Of a stretch of 64,000 bases of DNA, positions 21,740 through 31,908 are shown in pieces. The notes beneath the pieces are model-generated. The model was given only the letters and a program-made list of their open reading frames with translations, was not told the DNA's origin and searched no databases. A program made the translations under genes and the position numbers. How positions within the stretch are numbered: position 1 is the stretch's first letter; each line of letters starts with the position of its first letter. Source of the stretch: Amphibalanus amphitrite (taxonomy: Eukaryota; Arthropoda; Thecostraca; Balanomorpha; Balanidae); contig NW_024881503.1 of assembly GCF_019059575.1 (NCBI RefSeq), positions 186,001 through 250,000 of the forward strand, in the 5' to 3' direction.

Positions 21740-22170
21740 CGCTGGGGTCAGGGGCTAGAGCTGGGCTGCGGGACGGTCAGCAGCGTGACAGGGCTGGCAG
21801 AGAATCAGTGGATTTTTTTTTATCATGGAATCATGAATAAACGAGCTGAGAAAATAGAGTAAACGGGTTTCCAGATTTGAAATCAGTGATGCCTTGCTTT
21901 TTAACGAAACGAGTATACTAATTCAATTTCTTCATCGCAACGAAATTTGATATCTCGAATCGATAAGCTATTTTTTTAATTGGTAAAATATGAAATCCAA
22001 ACACATCACATAGTCACTTCGGAATGCAGCACAATATTTATATAAAATCCTACTTTAAATAAGAACAGTATCTTACTTCTGACCTCACCTGAAGCAGTTG
22101 GTATCACGAAACAATCAGCACAAGCAGCTGAACGACCAATGTGACATGTCAAGCCGAGGTAGTCCACTTA

Positions 22171-23463
22171 CGAGGGGGTATCGAAAAGTTCTGATCATCA
22201 CATAGAAGATGTAGACCGATTTTGATGATTTTTGGTAGGTATTATATTTGGTTCTTAAGAACAATGTTCCCACAAAGACAATCCTGAGAAGTGGTTTTAT
22301 CTTATGTAGGAGAGACTTAGAAGTAAGAAAGAAGAGTATTGGGCCCATTGAGGACCGAGCCGTCATCCAACTAATGCATTTGAAACGGTATCACACTGAG
22401 AAAATACATCAAGAACGTAAACTTAGTTTATGGCGAGGAAAGCCCATCTCATGCACTTACCGAAAATGAAGAAATAATTTTCAACTTGGTTGCATGGCCC
22501 CTGCAGGGGAGTCAAGAAGTGAGTGACTACCAGTGACTGACAAGGTGGTGACTGTGAACGAAGTGGAGGATCTCATCCTTACAGATCGTCGTGTGACCTT
22601 TCAGATGATTGTGCAACAGAAAGGTCTCAATGCTGGCAGTGCCTGAAAATATTATCAGCGAAGAACTACAGACGAAAAAGGAGTCAGCCCGCTTAGAAGT
22701 TCGTGTGTCTACTTTGTTCAAGAGGAAAATGCGTCTTGGCCCTTCGAAATGAAAACTAGCCCTTTTTTTTAGAAAATTGAAGACATCTTCGATCATTTGA
22801 TGACTTGTGACGAATGCTGGGTCTATGTGCATGGTCCAGAGACAAAAAGATGATCAAGAAGTTTAAGCACGGCACATCTGTCCTTCTTAGAAGGCGAAGA
22901 TGCAGAAGCCGATAAGGAAGGTCAATGCTATCAGTGTTCTGGATCTGGCGTAGGATAGTCATTACCGACTGTCTTGATGATGGTCGGGTAATGATAAGCA
23001 AGCACTACTGCACACTTTTGAAGAAGTTGCGAGATGGCCTCAAGCAGAATCGCCGCAAAAAAAAAGCCCAAGAAAGATATTTTTCCGCACCGACAGCGCC
23101 CCCGCCCATTCGTCCTGGGCTGCGATTGAAGAAACAACATGATGTGGACATTAAATCCTACCGCATCTAACAAATGCACCTAACCAGGTATTAACTGACT
23201 CTTGATTGTTACGGGAGATGAAGAATCCACAGTATGGCCGGTGATTTAAGGACAGAAATGACGTCATTGATGAGGTGGAGCAGTGATTTACGGGACAGTG
23301 TGAAGGTCCTACAATGACCGCCTGAGGCAGCTCAAGAAACGATGCAATAAGTTTGCGGTCGTGTGTGGTGACTTGTAAAGGAGTAATGAACATCATGTAA
23401 AAAAATCAAATTTCTATCACATCTACTTCATGGTGATGATCAGAACTTTTCGATACCCCCTCG
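22171..23463 (+). mobile_element. Full-length but dead mariner element
   Basis: Perfect 31-bp inverted ends begin CGAGGGGGTATCGAAAAG and are flanked by TA (22169-22170 and 23464-23465), the target of Tc1/mariner elements. The length of 1.29 kb is normal for mariner. The coding region is on the plus strand and heavily mutated. Confidence 0.92.
22430..23382 (+). pseudogene. Broken mariner transposase
   Basis: Recognisable blocks, in different frames and in mariner order, are VEDLILTDRRVTFQMIV (helix-turn-helix region, from about 22563), HLMTCDECWVYVHGPETK (first catalytic Asp, about 22796), IVITDCLDDGRVMISKHYC (about 22960), TDSAPAHSS (second catalytic Asp, about 23088) and, near the C-terminus, RLRQLKK and CNKFAVVCGDL (about 23318-23378). 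The usual 'PPYSPDLAPSD' block with the third Asp is not recognisable. Stops and frameshifts rule out function. Confidence 0.85.
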
Positions 23464-24084
23464 TATATAGGTATCAGCTCTATCTTATCCGCCGTCTGGT
23501 TTCAACATAGTCCGCCACATCGTCATCTGCTGCGACTTCTCGAAAGCACGTGCGAGATACAAAGCTGGAGTGTGGCAAACATCGTTTATGAGTTATGATG
23601 TTCTTCGAATTCCCCATGGCTTTGCTCGACTGTGCGAATCAAGCACCTGTTGCTACATATGCCCGGAAAATGGTATATGGGGCAACGCAAACTGTGAGTC
23701 AAACTGTTTGTCTTCGTGATGGTAGCGTCGATGGACTTGCTAAAACGCTGCCGTGCACGGTGCAGGCGCAATAAATATGCCATAAAAAGTTACGAAATCT
23801 TTTGAGCTTCTGCAACGAATCCTACTTTGTAAAAGTTTTAATGCATGTCGATTGTGATCCCACGCATTTTCATCCGTATCAAATTATATACCTAAAAGAA
23901 ATACAATCAGTCTACTGAAGCTTGCCAAGCGTGATGTGTGGTTTCATGATCGCCAGGCTGCTTATCGATCCAAACGTCCTTGTCCATTCGCCAGGTAATC
24001 TGTAAGCTCCGCCGCCCGTATCCTAAGTCTTACCACGTGACCAGTGACCACGTGCATCGGATGTCACGTGACAGTCTACCTATA

Positions 24085-24275
24085 GGCGGTGTTTCACGGC
24101 CGCTGCTAGCACGCTGCTACCACGCTGCCAGCGCATTTTGCGAGCTGACGTCATATGTTGTGGTCAAGTCACTCAATGTTGGAGCGTCCGAGTTTGTTGA
24201 TGTCTCCATGGAAACCCAATTTGACACGTGTGCTCAGTGCTTGCAGCGTGCTAGCAACGGCCGTGAAACACCGCC
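24085..24275. repeat. Inverted-repeat MITE-like element
   Basis: The arms run GGCGGTGTTTCACGGCC and GGCCGTGAAACACCGCC, with further pairing of GCTAGCACGCTGC with GCAGCGTGCTAGC. Total length is 191 bp. No convincing target duplication was found. Confidence 0.75.
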
Positions 24276-25284
24276 CTGTAGTAGCCCGCGGTAACAACTG
24301 CTAGTATCGGTACTTAGAGCCGCAGACTCAACTCGGCCTGAAGCCGATAAGAGGCACGTGTGTTCGGCAAACAACGCTTTCGTCATTCTTAACTATGGGA
24401 AAGCCCGTTTCACGGAATTCGTTCGAGCATGTTACTTCGGAGGAAGGGGAAGGTCGAATCGGTAGAAGGTCGGAGGAAGAAATAATTGGGCGAAAGAGAG
24501 GGTTAATGTTTAAGGCCTCGTACTTTATATTGCCCGCTGTATTAAATAAATGTTTCATTATACAAAATTGTCATAACAAAGCTGAACGTACGCTCATAGT
24601 GTAATAAATAACAAGTGAAGACACTTCGATTATTTTGTGTAATGCGTTTTCTTCTGCCGGAAGTGCTCTCTCAGAAAATCAACGATATCTGATGACGATT
24701 GATGACGTTTTCGTCATTGTAGTGCAAAAGTTTCATCCCTGTAGTGAAAACTTCTAACCCAAGAAACTACTATCCAAGCTTGTAGTTATATAAGTGTTGG
24801 TTTTAACAGCTAATTCACCCCTATTTTCTACAAAACACTGAAAATAAATCCCTCTACAGGCAACTTGAAATGAAATATCACTTAAACAAAATGAGAAGAC
24901 CAAAAAACCTATTTTTATTACACATATTTACAAGCTAAGAATGTCTTCTTTATGCCAGAATGGGTATAGCGTATGAACACAGGGACAGGCCCCACAGCTC
25001 GCAATGCCTAAGAATTCATGTTCTCTTATCAGGCATATCGTTCGGAAGCTGTGTAAATGCCGACGCAGTGTTAAAATGGGCCAAACAGCTATTCATCAAC
25101 TGGGCATTTCACCGGGCTGAAACGCATCGATGTCCCCTGATTTTGCATATTAAAATGCATTCAATAGGAACAATGAACATGCGATGACTCTCATTCATTT
25201 TGCGCAATAAAAAGCATAGGTTCTCAAGTCAAAGTGAAGGAAAAGACCGATCAAAATGACTCGTATAATACAGACTTTGTTTAA

Positions 25285-26318
25285 CCCTCGCCGGCCGAGG
25301 GGGGGGGGGGCGGGTGCCGCCCCCCCCATAGGGTTTTTTCGCGATAGCTCCGAACACGCTGGCGATAGAGAGCTGAAACTTGGCATACCTGATCTTTGAT
25401 CCAAGCCGCATCTTTTGACACCAACCGCATTTTTGGGTCAGGTCAGGTCACTGACCTATGACGTCATAAGTGAACCTCTGCACAGTCTTCAGATGTCGCA
25501 ACTTCGCAACGCCCTCACTGCCAGAGGAGATGTCACAGGGAAATGAAACTTGCAGGATCTAGTATCCATTATGAGTCCCACAATTTGTATATCTCGGATT
25601 TTTCCTAAAGGTCATATGAGGTCAGGTCATTTTCGTGACCTCACCATTATAAGTCAATGGGGAAAAATTCAAACTGCTATTCTGGCGCCGGGAACGATCT
25701 CCAACTATCTCAAGCACACAGAATCGTGATTTGATGCACTCCTTGCAAGGTTAGATGCGTCACTTTTGCAATGTTGACCTTGCGTGACGTCATTTATGAC
25801 GTCATCAAGGTCATTTTAGTTTTTCGTCAATAACTCTTGATCAAATTGAGCTAGCGAGTCGAGAAAGCCACCAATGGACTCAGGAAGGCCTGCCGAATCG
25901 AATGATATGCGACATGACCTCTTTCGACCAACTTCGTGACCTTGGGGTGCTGACCTGACCTTGACCTGAGGTCAACACCCAAAGTTGACCTGACCCGGAC
26001 AAAAAGTATATCATTCGACGCGCCTGGACGAGGCGAACACGATGCTGCCAAAATCGGCGCTCTGCGGCCATTTTTTGCGAAGTTATTCACCAAAAACTGA
26101 ACCGTACCTTGGGGCATTTGACCTGACCTCAGAGGTCACCGGTTGACCTAGGACCTTAAAATCGGGTACCAATCTCTGCGTCTCGTAACGGCGCACACGC
26201 TCGTTTTTTCCGCGACGCGCTAGCTCCACCAGGGGCGAAACGGCGAGGGGGGGGGGTCGTACCCGCCCCCCCCCCCTCGGCCGGCGCGTATGTAGAAAAC
26301 CAATAGGTCCGGCGAGGG
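25285..26318 (+). mobile_element. TTAA-type (piggyBac-like) element, best-preserved copy
   Basis: TTAA lies at 25281-25284 and 26319-26322. The left terminus CCCTCGCCGGCCGAGGGG is single. The right terminus has CCGGCG at 26281 and 26309 (28 bp). Hairpin loops are CGGGTGCCG and TCGTACCCG. The interior is rich in AGGTCA/TGACCT and has TGACGTCATTTATGACGTCA. Satellite sequence flanks it on both sides, so it jumped into the array. It is the reference for the partial copies at 1-587 and 6720-7439. Confidence 0.9.
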
Positions 26319-28025
26319 TTAAATACTCTACACTTTTAGGGGCTGGTACTGTTATGGTGTCCTCTATTTTTGAATATTTTCATACCGGTTCTGTCACATT
26401 GCATTCAGTTAGCGATCATACATGCAATAAAAACAGTGGGTTCTCGAGAGTAAAGTTACGGAATAGAGTGAATGCTGATACGATGTTCAGCATGTTGGAG
26501 CGCAGATAGATCGAGTAGGACTTTCATCGAGCTGTGGCACACCGATGTCCTCTGATTTTGAATATTTTCACGCATTGTATAAGAAAATGCGATTATCTTC
26601 TTTCATTAAATGCAATAAGAAACATGGGTTCTCGAGTCTATGTCAATCAAAGGACCGATCAAAATGGGTCATGTTTTAGAGACGTTGTCAAAATACCCTA
26701 CACTTTTTAGGAGCCGGTGGTCTTATGATGTCCTCTGTTTTTGAATATTTTCATACCGGTTCTGTCAAATTGCATTCAGTTAGCGATCATACATGCAATA
26801 AAAACAGTGGGTTCTCGAGAGTAAAGTTACGGAATAGAGTGAATGCTGATACGATGTTCAGCATGTTGGAGCGCAGATAGATCGAGTAGGACTTTCATCG
26901 GGCTGTGGCACTTCGATGTCCTCTGATTTTGAATATTTTCACGCATTTTATAAGAAAATGCGATTATTTTCTTTCATTAGATGCAATAAAAAACATGGGT
27001 TCTCGAGTCTATGTCAATCAAAGGACCGATCAAAATGGGTTATGTTTTAGAGACGTTGTCAAAATACCTTACACTTTTTAGGAGCCGGTGGTGTTATGAT
27101 GTCCTCTGTTTTTGAATATTTTCATACCGTTTCTGTCAAATTGCATTCAGTAAGCGACCATAAATGCAATAAAAACAGTGGGTTCTCGAGAGTAACGTTA
27201 CGGAATAGAGTGAATGCTGATACGATGTTCAGCATGTTGGAGCGCAGTTAGATCGAATAGCACTTTCATCGGGCTGTGGCACATCGATGTCCTCTGATTT
27301 TGAATATTTTCTCGCATTTTATAAGAAAATACGATTATTTTCTTTCATTAAATGCAATAAGAAATATGGGTTCTCGAGTCTAAGTCATTCATAGGACCGA
27401 TCAAAATGGGTTATGTTTTAGAGACGTTGTCAAAATACCCTACACTTTTTAGGAGCCGGTGGTGTTATGATGTCCTCAGATTTTGAATATTTTCACGCAT
27501 TTTACAAGAAAATACGATTATTTTCTTTCATTAAATGCAATAAAAAACATGGGTTCTCGAGTCTAAGTCATTCATAGGAGTAGGACCGATCAAAATGGGT
27601 TATGTACTTTAGAGATGTTGTCAAAATATCCTACACTTTTTAGGAGCCGGTGGTGTAATGATGTCCTCTGTTTTTGAATATTTTCATACCGTTTCTGTCA
27701 AATTCCATTCAGTAAGCGACCATAAATGCAATAAAAACAGTGGGTTCTCGAGAGTAACGTTACGGAATAGAGTGAATGCTGATACGATGTTCAGCATGTT
27801 GGAGCGCAGTTAGATCGAATAGCACTTTCATCGGGCTGTGGCACATCGATGTCCTCTGATTTTGAATATTTTCACGCATCCTATAAGAAAATACGATTAT
27901 TTTCTTTCATTAAATGCAATAAAAAACATGGGTTCTCGAGTTTAAGTCATTCATAGGACCGATCAAAATGGGTTATGTTTTAGAAACGTTGTCAAAATAC
28001 CCTACACTTTTTAGGAGCCGGTGGT

Positions 28026-28560
28026 CAGGGTTGTGCTTGACTCATGAGTCGAGTCAGAAATTTGACTCAACTCTGACTCAAATGAGTCAGATTTGAGTCG
28101 AGTCGGATAAAATGTTGAGCTGTTGAGTTGAGTCAGAGTTGAGTCGGACAAAAATATTAAGGTGTTGAGTTGAGTCAGAGTTGAGTCAGTAAAATAACTT
28201 TTGACATTGAGTTGAGTCAAAAACATTTAGGAACATGAGTCAGCTGACTAAACTTTCTAGAAACAATATATAGTATAAGTTTTTCATTCTCCCCCGCTCA
28301 ACAACTTAGGCCTGGCCCTGGTGCCGGATTTTTTCACCCCCCCCCCCCCCCCGCTCAACAACTTTTTTATGTGAGTCAATTTTGAGTCAACACACTTGAC
28401 TGAAGTTTGAGTCAACTCATATTTTCATTGAGCCGCTTGAGTCATGAGTCGAGTCAAGGGAAAAAATCAGCTCCTTGTTTGAGTCAGAGTTGAGTCAGGG
28501 CATTCTGAAGTTGAATGATGAGTCGAGTCGGCAAATTTTTTTGAGTCGAGCACAACCCTG
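28026..28560. mobile_element. hAT-type MITE made of GAGTCA repeats
   Basis: The ends are CAGGGTTGTGCTTGACTC and GAGTCGAGCACAACCCTG. The 8-bp duplication CCGGTGGT (28018-28025 and 28561-28568) is present once in every uninterrupted satellite unit. The interior is dominated by GAGTCA/TGACTC words and has a poly-C run near 28340. It is non-coding. Confidence 0.92.
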
Positions 28561-29617
28561 CCGGTGGTGTTATGATGTCCTCAGATTTTGAATATTTTCA
28601 CGCATTTTACAAGAAAATACGATTATTTTCTTTCATTAAATGCAATAAAAAACATGGGTTCTCGAGTCTAAGTCATTCATAGGAGTAGGACCGATCAAAA
28701 TGGGTTATGTACTTTAGAGATGTTGTCAAAATACCCTACACTTTTTAGGAGCCGGTGGTGTTATGATGTCCTCTGTTTTTGAATATTTTCATACCGTTTC
28801 TGTCAAATTGCATTCAGTAAGCGACCATAAATGCAATAAAAACAGTGGGTTCTCGAGAGTAACGTTACGGAATAGAGTGAATGCTGATACGATGTTCAGC
28901 ATGTTGGAGCGCAGTTAGATCGAATAGCACTTTCATCGGGCTGTGGCACATCGATGTCCTCTGATTTTGAATATTTTCACGCATCCTATAAGAAAATACG
29001 ATTATTTTCTTTCATTAAATGCAATAAAAAACATGGGTTCTCGAGTTTAAGTCATTCATAGGACCGATCAAAATGGGTTATGTTTTAGAGACGTTGTCAA
29101 AATACCCTACACTTTTTAGGAGCCGGTGGTGTTATGATGTCCTCTGGTTTTGAATATTTTCATACCGTTTCTGTCAAATTGCATTCAGTAAGCGACCATA
29201 CATGCAATAAAAACAGTGGGTTCTCGAGAGTAACGTTACGGAATAGAGTGAATGCTGATACGATGTTCAGCATGTTGGAGCGCAGTTAGATCGAATAGCA
29301 CTTTCATCGGGCTGTGGCACATCGATGTCCTCTGATTTTGAATATTTTCACGCATCCTATAAGAAAATACGATTATTTTCTTTCATTAAATGCAATAAAA
29401 AACATGGGTTCTCGAGTCTAAGTCATTCATAGGACCGATCAAAATGGGTTATGTTTTAGAGACGTTGTCAAAATACCCTACACTTTTTAGGAGCCGGTGG
29501 TGTTATGATGTCCTCTGGTTTTGAATATTTTCATACCGGTTCTGTCACAATGCATTCAGTAAGCGACCATACATGCAATAAAAACAGTGGGTTCTCGAGA
29601 GTAACGTTACGGAATAA

Positions 29618-29884
29618 AGGCCTGGCTACACTATGCGTTTTCTGCGTGCGTTTTTGCAGGTTTGCGTGTTTTGCGTAATATCGTTCCAGGAAAAAAGTTA
29701 TAAACAATATAATTTTTACTTTGGTTATAGGTATACAAAAGCTAATATAACTCTTATGTAACTAAAATTTAAGGTGAAAAACATCACAAAAACGTAATAT
29801 CGTTCTTTTTTCTAGAACGATATCACGCAAAACACGCAAACACGCAAAAAACGCACGAAGAAAACGCATAGTGTAGCCAGGCCT
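29618..29884. mobile_element. PIF/Harbinger-type palindromic MITE
   Basis: The ends are AGGCCTGGCTACACTATGCG and the exact complement, with a TAA duplication (29615-29617 and 29885-29887) inside the satellite. The inner part pairs almost fully: TTTTGCGTAATATCGTTC with GAACGATATCACGCAAAA. A 3-bp TAA target and a GGCC-type end fit PIF/Harbinger. Confidence 0.8.
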
Positions 29885-30598
29885 TAAGAGTGAATGCTGA
29901 TGCGATGTTCAGCATGTTAGAGCGCAGTTAGATCGAGTAGGACTTTCATCGGGCTGTGGCACATCGATGTCCTCTGATTTTGTGCGTACAAAGGCATTCT
30001 GTAAGAGACTGGGATTATTTACCTTCATTTAGTGGAATAAAAAACGTGGGTTTTCATGTCTAAGTCAATTAAAAAATCAATCATGACGGGGCATGGAAGA
30101 CGATGATGTAGGCTGAGGATAACGTTCAATGATTTAGGGAGTGACGTTTTATGACGTTTTATTACGTCATACTGCAGCGTGAGTAGCTACATAGCCCACT
30201 TCCAGCTGAAGAAAAGTTGTTACATGAGTTTGCATTATACATTGGTGAAGTGTCTTCACTTGTTATTTATTACACTATGGTACGCTGATAAGAGGCTTAC
30301 GATTGCATTTTTGATTGGCATGTATGAAATTTCTGTATAAGAGTGATATAACTGCTATCTTTCCTTCTCATATGCGTCAGGAGCTCCTCTTGGTTGGGCA
30401 ATTCACCGTATGCCATCATTAATCTAACAGACATCAGACATCACATGACTGCTAGTGACTTGCGTCATTGGTGAACGTTACAAAGTTTGAGTAGGCGGGT
30501 ATTTTATATTTTATGAGACGGTATTTTATGAGACCGGTACAACACATTCGGGGGGGGGGGGCGAATTTCCTCACACTCTTCAGCACCCCTTCAGAAAT

Positions 30599-30649
30599 AG
30601 AAACAATACAAGCAAACACAAGATTCTTGGGTGTGCTTGTATTGTTTCT
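30599..30649. repeat. Perfect 15-bp hairpin
   Basis: AGAAACAATACAAGC pairs with GCTTGTATTGTTTCT around a 21-nt loop. No RNA family is recognised. Confidence 0.6.
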
Positions 30650-30824
30650 TTTTCTATAAGGGATGTTGAAAAGTCTCTGAGGAAACGCGCCCCACGAACG
30701 TGTTGAAATGTAACAAGGTTTCTGTTTTTACATATCCGGACTGACCTGTTGTCGGGTGAAATGGGAGTTGCCTGGAGCAGGTCATTGTCAATGTCCGGTC
30801 CGACGAACTGAGGTGACCTGGGTA

Positions 30825-31224
30825 GGTCACAGCGCTGTCTGAAACACGCAAAAAGGGGGGAGGGTACAGGTCACAGCGCTGTCTGAAACATACAGAAAGG
30901 GGGGAGGGTACAGGTCACAGCGCTGTCTGAAACACACAGAAAGGGGGGAGGGTACAGGTCACAGCGCTGTCTGAAACACACAGAAAGGGGGAGGGTACAG
31001 GTCACAGCGCTGTCTGAAACACACAGAAAGGGGGGAGGGTACAGGTCACAGCGCTGTCTGAAACACACAGAAAGGGGGAGGGTACAGGTCACAGCGCTGT
31101 CTGAAACACACAGAAAGGGGGAGGGTACAGGTCACAGCGCTGTCTGAAACACACAGAAAGGGGGAGGGTACAGGTCACAGCGCTGTCTGAAACACACAGA
31201 AAGGGGGAGGGTACAGGTCACAGC
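30825..31224. repeat. 43/44-bp minisatellite, nine copies
   Basis: Units start GGTCACAGCGCTGTCTG and end GGGGGAGGGTACA. Starts are at 30825, 30869, 30913, 30957, 31000, 31044, 31087, 31130 and 31173, with a partial copy at 31216. The one-base difference is the G-run length. The CAGCGCTG palindrome is in every copy. Open frames through it are an artefact of periodicity. Confidence 0.95.
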
Positions 31225-31904
31225 GGGGTCGCACTATAAATCGATTGGTTTTCTACACAGCACATTGTTATAGCTAAATAAGGTTGAAAAACTTAAGAGA
31301 ACAAATAATCAGATTAAAGATGAAGGAAAATTGTAAACTAGGTATAGCATAGATTCAACGTCTGAAGGTTCATTTCACTGTAGCGCCAAATTGCGATCAC
31401 AGTCGCAATCATTCACTAGCCTGTTGATATACGTATCGTGGAAAAAGTACAGGATTCAGGCAGGTTCTATAAAATCAACGTTTTCATTATCGTACGGCTA
31501 AGTTCCGTTGCATGTCACTTCGAGCTCTGGACAAAGAAATCCTGCAAAACGAAGCATTTCATTGTGCTAGCACAGCTATAGCGTGGTGAGACAGCGCCAG
31601 CAAATTAGCAGATAATGAAGCTATGTGATTATAAGGACTCGAGGTTATCAGGTGTTTGTCCTTTATGACTTTCTGCAGGACAGAACAGTATAAACAAAGG
31701 GACTGGCTGTTTTGCCTGCTACCTGTTGAGGCCCTCAAAGTTTCAGTGCAGACAACACACTGTTTGAGTGAAACTGTTTCTTATGAAATATTAGGAAGTG
31801 TTTTCTTAGAAATCACTCCATCGTCCTTTGGATTTAAAATCAATTAAGGAATTAACTACGTCAACCATTCCTCTCAAAATTATGTATCAACTACGCATAT
31901 AAGG
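31225..31904. other. No gene recognised
   Basis: Unique AT-rich sequence lies between the minisatellite and the TTAA element at 31909. The plus-strand open frame over 31656-31847 has no recognisable domain or splice context. Confidence 0.4.
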
Positions 31905-31908
31905 TTAA

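Larger units (their letters stand above)
25050..30090. repeat. Dimeric (higher-order) satellite array, about 371-bp period
   Basis: The marker CTACACTTTTTAGG recurs near 26328, 26698, 27069, 27440, 27631, 28002, 28736, 29107 and 29478. Full units are 370-371 bp and contain two related half-monomers, one with ATTTTCATACCG and AACAGTGGGTTCTCGAG, the other with ATTTTCACGCAT and AACATGGGTTCTCGAG. Two units (27440-27631, and 28002-28736 after removing the 28026 insertion) are 191-bp single-monomer units. Copies at both array edges (25050-25280, 29900-30090) are strongly diverged. Confidence 0.9.
24595..30279. mobile_element. Composite element: 33-bp inverted ends around a satellite array
   Basis: The perfect 33-bp inverted ends start CATAGTGTAATAAATAACAA and are flanked by an identical 7-bp duplication GTACGCT (24588-24594 and 30280-30286). 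Weaker inverted similarity continues inward (TTCTTCTGCCGGAAGTG versus TTCTTCAGCTGGAAGTG). The body is almost entirely a tandem satellite, interrupted by three younger insertions. No transposase is visible. A 7-bp duplication does not match the common superfamilies (Dada elements make 6-7 bp ones), so classification is open. Confidence 0.85.

Noticed and set aside
25050..30090. LTR retrotransposon or multicopy gene array
   Set aside because: Units lack coding frames, primer-binding site or polypurine tract; the array is a dimeric satellite within inverted ends.
30825..31224. CRISPR array
   Set aside because: Units are contiguous with no unique spacers, in an animal genome; it is a minisatellite.
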